Assembly: GCA_947372235.1 (NCBI GenBank)
Contig: CANBSW010000036.1
Coordinates: 1 to 33,770, forward strand
DNA: 33,770 nucleotides
Direction of reading: 5' to 3'
Source: Chitinophagaceae bacterium
GTDB taxonomy: Bacteria; Bacteroidota; Bacteroidia; Chitinophagales; Chitinophagaceae
Position 1 is the stretch's first letter; each line of letters starts with the position of its first letter. The position numbers and the translations under genes were made by a program. The notes below the pieces were generated by a model. The model saw only the letters and a program-made list of their open reading frames with translations. It searched no databases and had not been told where the DNA came from. Shown piece after piece: positions 18,001-24,561 of the stretch.

Positions 18001-18170
18001 CCGGTATCGGTAGTGAAACACAAAAGCCATTAGCAATAGTTGTGATTGGTGGATTGATCACTTCTACTATTCTTACATTACTCATATTACCAGTTATCTA
18101 CAGTCTGGTTCATAAATTCATCCACAAAAGAGAAAATATGAAACTGCTTAAACGTGTTGGTGCCGTATAA
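15039..18170 (+). CDS. czcA: CzcA-type heavy-metal RND efflux pump
   Basis: The 1043-residue length and twelve expected membrane segments fit the heavy-metal RND family. The TM4 motif DFGIIIDGAVVMVE carries D396, D402 and E409. These three acidic residues match those known in CzcA for proton-coupled export of divalent cations such as zinc, cobalt, nickel or cadmium. The copper/silver pump CusA has a different sequence here, so a divalent cation is the better guess. Other family marks are ETFPDVTNTQVVI near residue 38 and GTEFLPQLDEGALWVE near residue 556. It is the last gene of the operon and is followed by a strong terminator. No regulator is linked. Confidence 0.95.
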   Translation: MNKFIKNIIYFSLRHRYLIFFFTGVLVVIGVISYKNTPIETFPDVTNTQVVIIAQWPGRSAEEVEKFVTIPLETVLNSVQKKANLRTTSAFGLSYTRIIFDDDVDDAFARQQVLSRLGGADLPDGVKPDVQPPYGPTGEIYRYTLKSATRSIRDLTTIQNWILDRQFKSVPGVADVNSFGGEEKIFELSVNPSLLSKYNLSSLDVYTAVTKSNVNVGGDVIERNGQSFLVRGIGLLNDINDINNIIITKINGLPILVKNVAEVKESGKPRLGQVARDKNTDVLEGIIVMRKGENPAVVLDNIRAKIKDLNENVLPRDTKIDTFYDRTNLMDYCTETVIHNLIEGIVLVTAIVLLFMADWRTTVIVSIIIPLSLLFAFMCMRIKGMSANLLSMGAVDFGIIIDGAVVMVEGLFVALDKKAREVGMEKFNKLAKLGMFKNVGSEMGKAIFFSKLIIITCLIPIFAFQKVEGKMFSPLAYTLGFALLGALLFTLTLVPALSSILLRKNVREKHNPIVIFFESIVSRSYKAVMRAPKLSLMIALIAMGLTFFSAKLLGTEFLPQLDEGALWVESELPMSVSLNEANFIGNTMIDILQRFPEVKQTLSQVGRTNDGTDPKGFFNVQIQVDLKPKSQWRKGLTHEKLIDEMDAQLTKLPGIVLNYSQPILDNVEEAVAGVNAALAVKIFGNDFNTLDSLAKATLRQLKTVRGIEDLGILRNLGQPEFRIELDQTKMALYGVNIADAESVIEMAIGGKAATTLYDGEKRFDVRIRYQKESRDNQKKIENLMVPASDGAKIPLKEICNFKSNTGPAFIYRDNNQRYIAVKFSIRERDLGSTIAEAQQKVNANVKFPKNYSTTWNGEFENQIRASKTLANVVPICLLVIFIILFITFGNVKDAMLTILNVPFALIGGILALHITGINFSISAGIGFIALFGVCIQNGVILISVFRKNLDMKMSLEDAVYQGVISRVRPVVMTALMAAIGLLPAAISTGIGSETQKPLAIVVIGGLITSTILTLLILPVIYSLVHKFIHKRENMKLLKRVGAV

Positions 18171-18199
18171 AATTTGAAGCCCTGTTGTAATAATAATCG

Positions 18200-18229
18200 G
18201 CCCGGCAAACATTTGCCGGGCTTATTTTT
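18200..18229 (+). terminator. Terminator of the metal-efflux operon
   Basis: GCCCGGCAAA (18200-18209) pairs perfectly with TTTGCCGGGC (18212-18221) around a 2-base loop, followed by TTATTTTT. This separates the efflux operon from the porin gene. Confidence 0.92.
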
Positions 18230-18296
18230 GCGCTTTATAGAATAAGTTTTTAAAAATCCTATTTTAAGACACGCCTAAGTAATATTTTTTTTCATT

Positions 18297-19628
18297 ATGA
18301 TAAAAACAATTCTCTCCATTATACTCAGTTTCGGATTTCTGATATCGAACTCACAAACAGGTATTGACAGTTTATCAGGGAATGATAAAAAGATCTCCCT
18401 GCATTTTCAAACTACTTTTATTCCACAATATCATTTTGATTTTAAAGCGGCATATTCAGGTGATAATAGTTTAATGACCTCAGAGCCAACCCGTGCTTCC
18501 GTATCAGGAACTGCTTATTTGAATTATACACCTTTTAGAAATACATATCTTGTTTTTAACGCGGAAGCCGCAGGTGGCAAGGGTTTGAGTAAAACATTGG
18601 GTATTGCAGGTTTCCCAAATGGAGAAGTGTATCGGGTGGGAGATCCTACACCAAAACCATTCATCGCAAGGTTTTATGTTGAACAGAGATTTCCGCTTAG
18701 TAAAAGAAAAGAAAAAGTAGAAGACGATCTTAACCAGATTGCAGAAACCACTAACAAAGACTATCTGTCAGTGATTGTTGGAAAATTTTCGCTGACAGAT
18801 TTTTTTGATGATTCGCAGATTAGTCACGACCCGCGTTCTCAATTCATGAACTGGAGTTTAATGGGAAATGGCGGTTGGGATTATCCTGCAAATACACGCG
18901 GTTATACCATGGGAGCAGTTGTTCAGGCATTGTACCACGATTGGGCATTCCGCACAGCAATTACAACCGTTCCTATTGAAGCCAATGGCCCTGAATTGCA
19001 ATTCAAATTTGGTAAAGCAATGGGGTTGGTTTGGGAAGTAGAAAAAACACATTTATTGCAGAAAGATGAAACACATTTTTCAACCTTACATACCGGTATT
19101 TTCTGGAACAAAGCACCTATGGGTAATTACCAGCAATCGATTGCCAATGCCGGAACAACGGGCATTCCAGATGTAACAGACAGCCGTTTATACGGGCGTG
19201 ATAAATGGGGATATTATTTTAGCGTTGATAACCATCTTGGCTTCCTTCATCATTTCATAAAAACCAGTTGGAACGATGGAAAAAATGAAACATGGGCTTT
19301 CACAGAAATTGATCAAAGCTTTACTACAGGACTACAATTTGACGGTACTCTCTGGAAAAGAAAAAATGATAAGTTAGCAATAGCATTTGTGAGCAATGGC
19401 ATATCCAATGATCACCGCTCCTATCTGGCAAAAGGCGGATACGGATTTTTAATTGGTGATGGAAAACTAAATTATGGAAATGAACAAATTACAGAAGTGT
19501 ATTATTCATTCAACATTTACAAACAATTCTTTCTCAGCCCCGATTATCAATTCATAACAAATCCCGGTTACAACAAAGATCGGGGCCCGGTTCATATTCT
19601 TGCATTGCGTTTGCATATGGAGTGGTAA
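18297..19628 (+). CDS. OprB-like outer-membrane porin
   Basis: The 443-residue protein has a short signal peptide (ending near ISNSQ) and a beta-barrel pattern throughout. The segment GKFSLTDFFDD followed by SHDPRSQFMNWSLMGNGGWD resembles carbohydrate-selective porins of the OprB family. So does the end NPGYNKDRGPVHILALRLH, where the final aromatic Trp fits a barrel insertion signal. OprB-type porins let sugars or other small solutes cross the outer membrane. It follows the efflux terminator by about 70 bp, so it is likely transcribed separately, and no sugar-utilisation gene is adjacent. The 3' end abuts a long dispersed inverted repeat. Confidence 0.82.
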   Translation: MIKTILSIILSFGFLISNSQTGIDSLSGNDKKISLHFQTTFIPQYHFDFKAAYSGDNSLMTSEPTRASVSGTAYLNYTPFRNTYLVFNAEAAGGKGLSKTLGIAGFPNGEVYRVGDPTPKPFIARFYVEQRFPLSKRKEKVEDDLNQIAETTNKDYLSVIVGKFSLTDFFDDSQISHDPRSQFMNWSLMGNGGWDYPANTRGYTMGAVVQALYHDWAFRTAITTVPIEANGPELQFKFGKAMGLVWEVEKTHLLQKDETHFSTLHTGIFWNKAPMGNYQQSIANAGTTGIPDVTDSRLYGRDKWGYYFSVDNHLGFLHHFIKTSWNDGKNETWAFTEIDQSFTTGLQFDGTLWKRKNDKLAIAFVSNGISNDHRSYLAKGGYGFLIGDGKLNYGNEQITEVYYSFNIYKQFFLSPDYQFITNPGYNKDRGPVHILALRLHMEW

Positions 19629-19761
19629 CGTCATTGCGATGAACGAAGCAATCTGTGGATTGAATTTGCGTGATGATTGAAAAAAAGCGAGATTAATCTC
19701 GGAGTAAATGCGATCTATTTCAATTTCCAAGGCACAGGTTGCTTTGTTCCTTGCAATGACG
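19629..19761. repeat. 133-bp dispersed-type inverted repeat (CGTCATTGC ends)
   Basis: The element begins at the first base after the porin stop. Its ends, CGTCATTGC and GCAATGACG, are perfect complements. About 25 of the outer 30 bases pair, including GAACGAAGCAATCTGTG against CACAGGTTGCTTTGTTC. The centre contains the 12-base palindrome GAGATTAATCTC (19690-19701). Very similar CGTCATTGCGAGGAACGAAGCAATC palindromes are, from memory, widespread in many bacterial phyla and look like non-autonomous mobile elements. Confidence 0.85.
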
Positions 19762-19762
19762 C

Positions 19763-19786
19763 AAAAAAGCCACACAAAGTGTGGCT
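19763..19786 (-). terminator. Intrinsic terminator of the A-type carrier gene
   Basis: On the minus strand AGCCACAC and GTGTGGCT form an 8-bp stem with a 3-base loop, followed by a T-run (19763-19767). It lies 40 bases after the minus-strand stop codon at 19826, and directly beside the dispersed repeat. Confidence 0.85.
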
Positions 19787-19800
19787 CAAAAAATTTAACT

Positions 19801-19814
19801 CCCCCTTCAGGGGG
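19801..19814. repeat. CCCCC-TTCA-GGGGG hairpin repeat
   Basis: A five-base G/C stem with TTCA loop is followed by TTGGGGGG. This word is, from memory, a frequent short intergenic repeat in Bacteroidota. It lies 11 bases past the stop of the A-type carrier gene. Confidence 0.5.
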
Positions 19815-19825
19815 TTGGGGGGTGC

Positions 19826-20173
19826 TTACACCGCAAACGATGTCCCACATCCACAAGTCTTACTCGCATTCGGATTACTGAATGTAAATCCACGACTATT
19901 CAATCCACCCTGCCAGTCAACCTCCATTCCAAATAAATACAATTGATGGCCCGGGTTCATAATACATCCAATTCCTTCAATTTCAAAAGTTTCATCTTCT
20001 GCTTCAGGTTTATCAAATCCCAACACATAGGTCATGCCGCTGCATCCTCCCCCTTTTACACCAATTCGTAAACGCTGGTCAGTATCAAATCCCTCTTCAT
20101 TCATTAATCGCCTGATCTCACTGATAGCTCCTTCTGTAAGAGATACCGGTGCTGTTTTAGTCATTGTCTCCAT
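19826..20173 (-). CDS. A-type iron-sulfur carrier protein (IscA/SufA/HesB family)
   Basis: With the ATG at 20173 the product is 115 residues. The three conserved cysteines are present: C44 in GVKGGGCSGMTYVL, and C107 and C109 in KTCGCGTSF. These proteins carry iron-sulfur clusters from the assembly scaffold to target enzymes in the cytoplasm. Starts at 20182, 20173 and 20164 are all possible ATGs. A TTG start at 20194 is excluded because it overlaps the promoter word at 20192-20199. The gene is not next to other suf or isc genes, so it may be an ErpA-like stand-alone carrier. It converges on the porin gene and diverges from a membrane-anchored unknown. Confidence 0.93.
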   Translation of the reverse strand: METMTKTAPVSLTEGAISEIRRLMNEEGFDTDQRLRIGVKGGGCSGMTYVLGFDKPEAEDETFEIEGIGCIMNPGHQLYLFGMEVDWQGGLNSRGFTFSNPNASKTCGCGTSFAV

Positions 20174-20191
20174 AATCTTCATTTGTATGTG

Positions 20192-20199
20192 CAAATTTA
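20192..20199 (-). promoter_or_regulatory. -7 promoter word (TAAATTTG) of the A-type carrier gene
   Basis: On the minus strand TAAATTTG matches TAnnTTTG exactly, 9 to 27 bases before the candidate ATG codons. It implies a short leader and rules out the upstream TTG start. Confidence 0.5.
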
Positions 20200-20326
20200 C
20201 GAAGAAACATATTTAACGCACCATTTTGTCTTTCGAGAACAGGAAATTCAGTGTTTATTATCTAAAACATCAGACAATTTTATTTTAACAACTCAAACTC
20301 TAAGCGCCAAACCCCTAACTTCTCTC

Positions 20327-20334
20327 TATTTTTG
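20327..20334 (+). promoter_or_regulatory. -7 promoter word (TATTTTTG) of the 20349 gene
   Basis: TATTTTTG matches TAnnTTTG and lies 14 bases before the ATG at 20349, predicting a leader of about 7 bases. A -33 element is not obvious. Confidence 0.45.
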
Positions 20335-20348
20335 CCAAAAATATTTTC

Positions 20349-20858
20349 ATGTCAGATTCCACCATTTTGTACAGTGTTTTGATTGGTCTTGCACTGATCG
20401 GTTTATTATTCTTTTTATATCGTAGTCCTAAAAAAACAACTCATAATCTCAATATAGAACCAAAGAATACAGGATCGAATGCTATTCAATTACAGGCATA
20501 TGAGAGATTGATCCTGCTGGTAGACAGAATTGCGATACCAAATCTGATTAGCAGAACCAGTCATGAAGGCTTATCAGCACGTGATATGCAATTGGTATTA
20601 ACCAGAAATATCCGCGACGAGTTTGATTATAATATCACCCAACAGATTTATATCACACCCGAAACATGGAATGCCGTAAAAAGTTTGAAAGAAAAAAATC
20701 TGTTGATGATTAACCAGGTGGCATCTGTATTACCACCGGATGCAAGTGGATTAGATCTTAACCGGACTTTACTGGAATATTTGATGAATGATAATAAAGC
20801 CAACCTGCACGAACTGGTAAGTGAAGCATTAAGTTACGAAGCAAAAAAAATGTTGTAG
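20349..20858 (+). CDS. Membrane-anchored protein of unknown function, upstream of the mutase
   Basis: I cannot name the family with certainty. The 169-residue product has one N-terminal membrane segment (about residues 8-23, [15 protein letters not shown]) and then a soluble helical domain. This contains [20 protein letters not shown], the charged [16 protein letters not shown] and a C-terminal helix ending SYEAKKML. The gene ends 23 bp before the mutase gene in the same direction, so the two are very probably one operon. From memory similar proteins precede mutase genes in other Bacteroidota, but this is unverified. A role in mutase localisation or support can only be guessed. The stop codon overlaps a strong AGGAGGAG sequence. 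Confidence 0.75.
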   Translation: MSDSTILYSVLIGLALIGLLFFLYRSPKKTTHNLNIEPKNTGSNAIQLQAYERLILLVDRIAIPNLISRTSHEGLSARDMQLVLTRNIRDEFDYNITQQIYITPETWNAVKSLKEKNLLMINQVASVLPPDASGLDLNRTLLEYLMNDNKANLHELVSEALSYEAKKML

Positions 20859-20885
20859 GAGGAGTATTAAATGATTGCCATATGA
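20857..20885 (+). promoter_or_regulatory. Strong SD and 4-codon leader ORF overlapping the mutase start
   Basis: AGGAGGAG (20857-20864) is the strongest Shine-Dalgarno-like sequence I noticed in the window. It is 17 bases from the mutase ATG (20882) but 6 bases from another ATG at 20871. That ATG opens the tiny frame M-I-A-I-stop, whose TGA (20883-20885) overlaps the mutase ATG as ATGA. This layout suits translational coupling. Confidence 0.45.
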
Positions 20886-22444
20886 ATGAGAAAAAAGTTT
20901 TTACAGATAGTGGAATAGAAATAAAACGTGTTTATTATCCACATCCTGAAACAGAAAACAAAATACAGGAAACACCCGGCGAATTTCCATACACGAGAGG
21001 CATCCAGGGCGATATGTATCGTGGTAAGCTTTGGACAATGCGTCAGTACGCCGGCTTTTCAACAGCGGAAGAAAGTAATAAACGATATCATTATTTATTA
21101 TCGCAGGGTGTGATGGGATTGAGTGTGGCATTCGATCTTCCTACACAAATCGGTTACGACAGTGACCATGAGTTGTCAGAAGGTGAAGTAGGAAAGGTAG
21201 GAGTGGCAATAGATAGCCTTGAAGACATGGAACTGCTTTTTAAAGACATTAAGCTGGAAGAAGTAAGTACTTCTATGACCATTAATGCAACGGGATTTAT
21301 TTTGCTGGCCTTGTATGTTGCATTGGCAAAAAAGCAGGGTGCTGATCTGAAAAAGATAACAGGCACCATTCAGAATGATATTTTGAAGGAATATGCGGCA
21401 CGGGGTACTTATATCTATCCTCCAAAACCCTCCATGCGCATCATCACAGATATTTTTGAATGGTGCAGTAAGGAATTGCCGAAATGGAATACCATTTCCA
21501 TTTCAGGCTATCATATCCGCGAAGCGGGAAGTACGGCTGTGCAGGAAATAGCTTTCACTTTAAGCAATGGCAAAGCGTATGTGCAGGCCGCTTTGGCAAA
21601 GGGTTTGGATATTAATGTATTTGGCAAACGCCTATCCTTTTTCTTTAATGCACACAATAATTTGTTTGAAGAAGTAGCTAAATTCCGTGCAGCAAGAAGA
21701 ATGTGGGCCGGCATGATGAAAGAACTGGGAGCCACTGATGAAAAAGCCATGATGCTTCGTTTTCATACGCAAACAGGTGGTGCTACTTTAACAGCACAGC
21801 AACCTTTAAATAATATCAGTCGCGTAACTATTCAAACGCTTGCAGCCGTTTTAGGAGGCACCCAAAGCTTACATACGAATGGTTATGATGAAGCACTAAG
21901 TTTACCAACCGAAGAAGCTGCCCGCATTGCATTAAGAACCCAGCAAATAGTAGCTTTTGAAAGTGGCGCACCTGATACAGTTGATCCTTTGGCAGGAAGC
22001 TATTTTATAGAATCGCTTACCAACGAAGTGGAGCAGAAAGCACATGAACTGGTAAGCAAAATAGATGCAATGGGCGGCAGTGTTAGTGCCATTGAAGCCG
22101 GATTTATGCAGGATGAAATTGCTCACAGTGCCTACGACTACCAGCGTGCCATTGAAAGCGGAGAAAAAATAATTGTAGGGGTTAATAAATTCGCTGTTGA
22201 TAAAGAGTTGCCTATTCCCGGTTTTAAGATCGATGATTATATCAGAGTGATACAAAGTGAAAAACTGAAATTATTAAGAGCAAAAAGAAATGCTGATAAT
22301 GTTACAGGGTCTTTACGGGATATTACTGCAGCCGCTAAAGATGGCCGTAACCTGATGCCGGTTGTAATTGAAGCAGTAGAGAATCATTGTACACTCGGAG
22401 AAATTTCAGATGCTTTACGGGCGGTGTTTGGGGAGTATAAGTAG
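20882..22444 (+). CDS. Methylmalonyl-CoA mutase large (catalytic barrel) subunit
   Basis: The 520-residue protein contains the substrate-binding TIM barrel but stops before any cobalamin-binding domain, so it must pair with a separate B12-binding subunit. Y56 ([12 protein letters not shown]), R174 ([13 protein letters not shown]) and H211 ([11 protein letters not shown]) have the same spacing as Y89, R207 and H244 of Propionibacterium methylmalonyl-CoA mutase. Isobutyryl-CoA mutases have Phe and Gln at the first two positions. The predicted reaction is therefore the interconversion of methylmalonyl-CoA and succinyl-CoA. No B12 subunit, epimerase or MeaB-type chaperone is adjacent. The upstream gene is probably co-transcribed. 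Confidence 0.93.
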   Translation: MNEKKVFTDSGIEIKRVYYPHPETENKIQETPGEFPYTRGIQGDMYRGKLWTMRQYAGFSTAEESNKRYHYLLSQGVMGLSVAFDLPTQIGYDSDHELSEGEVGKVGVAIDSLEDMELLFKDIKLEEVSTSMTINATGFILLALYVALAKKQGADLKKITGTIQNDILKEYAARGTYIYPPKPSMRIITDIFEWCSKELPKWNTISISGYHIREAGSTAVQEIAFTLSNGKAYVQAALAKGLDINVFGKRLSFFFNAHNNLFEEVAKFRAARRMWAGMMKELGATDEKAMMLRFHTQTGGATLTAQQPLNNISRVTIQTLAAVLGGTQSLHTNGYDEALSLPTEEAARIALRTQQIVAFESGAPDTVDPLAGSYFIESLTNEVEQKAHELVSKIDAMGGSVSAIEAGFMQDEIAHSAYDYQRAIESGEKIIVGVNKFAVDKELPIPGFKIDDYIRVIQSEKLKLLRAKRNADNVTGSLRDITAAAKDGRNLMPVVIEAVENHCTLGEISDALRAVFGEYK

Positions 22445-22480
22445 TGCCAAATCGCCTTCATACATAGCTTTAAATACTAA

Positions 22481-22556
22481 CCGCAGAGAAAGAGAGAATC
22501 AGAGATGACCGCAGAGTAATCTCTGCGTTAACTCCCCGTCCTCTCCATCTCTGCGG
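22481..22556. repeat. CCGCAGAGA inverted repeat with nested hairpin
   Basis: CCGCAGAGA (22481-22489) pairs perfectly with TCTCTGCGG (22548-22556). Inside, CGCAGAG (22510-22516) pairs with CTCTGCG (22521-22527) around TAAT. The segment lies between the convergent mutase and YqaE genes and is made of repeated GAGA/CTCT words. Confidence 0.7.
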
Positions 22557-22570
22557 CGAAAAAAAATATT

Positions 22571-22993
22571 TTATCCCAACACAACGATCAACGCATAGAT
22601 CAATCCCGGCAGGAAGAATAATAAAGTAAGCAAAAGATCCAGCCAGAATTTACCGTTAATGGTTCCTTCATGTAAGTATACAGCCAATGGTGGTAATAAG
22701 ATCGCAAGAATTACCATTAAAATAGTATTGGTACTTGGCTCAGAGCCAGAAGCTTTTGCTGCTTTATAATCTTTCATGGCGGCTTTTGCATTGGCAATAC
22801 GCATTTTACGGTCAACACGCGATAAACTTCTGAATTCTTTTAATGCATCAGTAGCAACTGCATCATTCAATAAAACTTCTTTGGCAACGCCTGATTCCAT
22901 TTTTGCTTTTGCAATAGGTTCTGAATCGGATGCATAAATATTGGCTGAAGCCAACACGAATACAGTGAATAATACAATGGTAATTTTTTGCAT
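22571..22993 (-). CDS. YqaE/Pmp3 family membrane protein with signal peptide
   Basis: From the ATG at 22993 the product is 140 residues. The N-terminus (MQKITIVLFTVFVLASANIYA) is a signal peptide. A charged, helical, Ala/Lys-rich linker follows (about residues 25-88). The C-terminal 45 residues form the Pmp3/YqaE hairpin of two membrane segments (ILAILLPPLAVYLHEG, then LDLLLTLLFFLPGLIYALIVV). Pmp3-type proteins are small membrane proteins linked to membrane potential and salt stress in other organisms; the function of this longer form is not known. An earlier ATG at 23029 would spoil the signal peptide. The gene is divergent from the M20 gene. Confidence 0.85.
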   Translation of the reverse strand: MQKITIVLFTVFVLASANIYASDSEPIAKAKMESGVAKEVLLNDAVATDALKEFRSLSRVDRKMRIANAKAAMKDYKAAKASGSEPSTNTILMVILAILLPPLAVYLHEGTINGKFWLDLLLTLLFFLPGLIYALIVVLG

Positions 22994-23185
22994 AAAATCT
23001 GCTTTAAAAATAAGTTTAACAATTCTCAATGTTAAAGATCGTAGTAATAGTTAAATGTAAGGTTATATATCCCAAAGAGTTACTTACATATTTCACAGAT
23101 ATGTGATTTTGGTGACTAATAATTTATCGCATTGATCTCAAACTAAATTATGACAATATCCCCTTTTTCTAAACCATCAAATCAG

Positions 23186-23193
23186 TATCTTTC
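23186..23193 (+). promoter_or_regulatory. Possible -7 promoter word (TATCTTTC) of the M20 gene
   Basis: TATCTTTC differs from TAnnTTTG only in the last base and lies 18 bases before the ATG at 23211. The T-rich tract at 23164-23169 could be part of a -33 region. Confidence 0.35.
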
Positions 23194-23210
23194 CTATCTA
23201 AATAAACTAC

Positions 23211-24494
23211 ATGAGAAGATTCGTTTCCCTATGCCTTTTTTTTTCTCTGGGAGCTTCCGCGCAAAATCTCCCGGCCAATTATGACCAACTGATCAGAGAG
23301 GAAACTCCTAAAGTAATTGAATGGAGAAGGTATTTTCACCAAAACCCGGAACTCTCTAACAGAGAATACAATACAGCAAAAAAGATAGAAGCCCATTTAA
23401 AACAATTGGGTATAGAAACAAGAGTGATGGCAGGTACCGGTGTTGTAGGGGTATTAAAAGGCGGTAAACCCGGACCCGTTGTGGCTTTGCGGGCAGATAT
23501 AGATGCATTGCCGGTTACGGAACGCAACGCGCTTCCTTTTAAATCAACTGCTAAAACAGACTATAATGGACAACAGGTTGGCGTAATGCATGCCTGCGGA
23601 CATGATTCTCATATTGCCATGCTAATGGGTACCGCAGAGGTTATGAGCAAAATGAAAGCTGATATTCCAGGCACCGTTGTATTTTTATTTCAACCGGCCG
23701 AAGAAGGTCCTCCCGGTACTGAAGAAGGCGGAGCCCCATTGATGGTAAAACAAGGTGCATTGGATAATCCCAAAGTAGATGCCGTTTTTGGAATACATAT
23801 TGAAGATTGGGCTGATCTGGGTAAGATCTATTATAAACCCGAAGCATTCATGGCTTCTTCAGACTGGTTTACAATTAAAGTAAAAGGTAGGCAAAGTCAT
23901 GGCGCAGAGCCATGGAAAGCCATCGATCCAATTGTGGTAAGTGCCGAGATCATTCAAAACCTGCAGACTATTGTGAGTAGACAGATGGATCTTACACAGG
24001 CTCCTGTGATCATTACTGTTGGAAAGATCAGTGCAGGCGTTCGCCCAAATATTATTCCTGAAGAAGCAGTTATGGAAGGAACGATTCGTACGCTGGATAG
24101 TAAAATGCAGAAAGAAGTTCATGAACGTATCCGCAATACAGCAAAAAATATTGCCGCCGCTTATGGAGCCACTGTAGAAGTAACCATTGATACCAAAACA
24201 TTGGTTACTTATAACGACCCAAAATTAGTGGCACAATCACTCCCTTCCTTACAAAAAGCAGCAGGAGAAAATAATGTAGTTCCTTACCATTGGGTAACAG
24301 GTGCTGAGGATTTTTCTTTTTATGGATTGAAAGCTCCCTCCTTCTTTTTTTATCTCGGGGCAAGAAATCCTGCTACAAAAATGGAAGATGCCCCCGCACA
24401 CCATACACCGGATTTTTATATTGATGACAGCAAACTGGACGTTGGCGTAAAAGCATTTTGTCAACTGGTATTTGATTATGCAAAAAATAAATAA
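23211..24494 (+). CDS. Secreted M20-family amidohydrolase
   Basis: This 427-residue enzyme carries a signal peptide ending near LGASAQ, so it acts outside the cytoplasm. The metal-binding motif HACGHDSH starts at H127, with C129 and H131. The acidic cluster PAEEGPPGTEEGG and the late HHTPDFYID segment complete the M20 peptidase pattern. Members of this M20D group remove acyl groups from N-acyl amino acids or hydrolyse hippurate-like amides. In this lineage they are often annotated as amidohydrolases without a known substrate. The S9 peptidase gene follows 67 bp downstream, so peptide or amino-acid scavenging is a plausible shared role. Confidence 0.93.
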   Translation: MRRFVSLCLFFSLGASAQNLPANYDQLIREETPKVIEWRRYFHQNPELSNREYNTAKKIEAHLKQLGIETRVMAGTGVVGVLKGGKPGPVVALRADIDALPVTERNALPFKSTAKTDYNGQQVGVMHACGHDSHIAMLMGTAEVMSKMKADIPGTVVFLFQPAEEGPPGTEEGGAPLMVKQGALDNPKVDAVFGIHIEDWADLGKIYYKPEAFMASSDWFTIKVKGRQSHGAEPWKAIDPIVVSAEIIQNLQTIVSRQMDLTQAPVIITVGKISAGVRPNIIPEEAVMEGTIRTLDSKMQKEVHERIRNTAKNIAAAYGATVEVTIDTKTLVTYNDPKLVAQSLPSLQKAAGENNVVPYHWVTGAEDFSFYGLKAPSFFFYLGARNPATKMEDAPAHHTPDFYIDDSKLDVGVKAFCQLVFDYAKNK

Positions 24495-24525
24495 TGGTCG
24501 GGAGCCTTAAAGGCGCCTGAACGTT
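24495..24525 (+). repeat. Short post-stop repeat (GGTCGGG...CCTGAACG), copy 2
   Basis: It begins at the first base after the M20 stop codon. It shares GGTCGGG, CTTAAA and CCTGAACG with the element at 1791-1826, and differs in the middle. Within it GGAGCC can pair with GGCGCC with one mismatch around TTAAA. Confidence 0.5.
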
Positions 24526-24561
24526 ATTTATTTTGAAACATTTTTTATTTAAACACTTTAT

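Noticed and set aside
15039..18170. Copper/silver (CusA-type) pump
   Set aside because: The TM4 motif DFGIIIDGAVVMVE with D396, D402 and E409 is that of divalent-cation pumps, although substrate range is not proved.
20174..20194. TTG start for the A-type carrier
   Set aside because: The TTG lies within the TAAATTTG promoter word, so it would probably not be transcribed.
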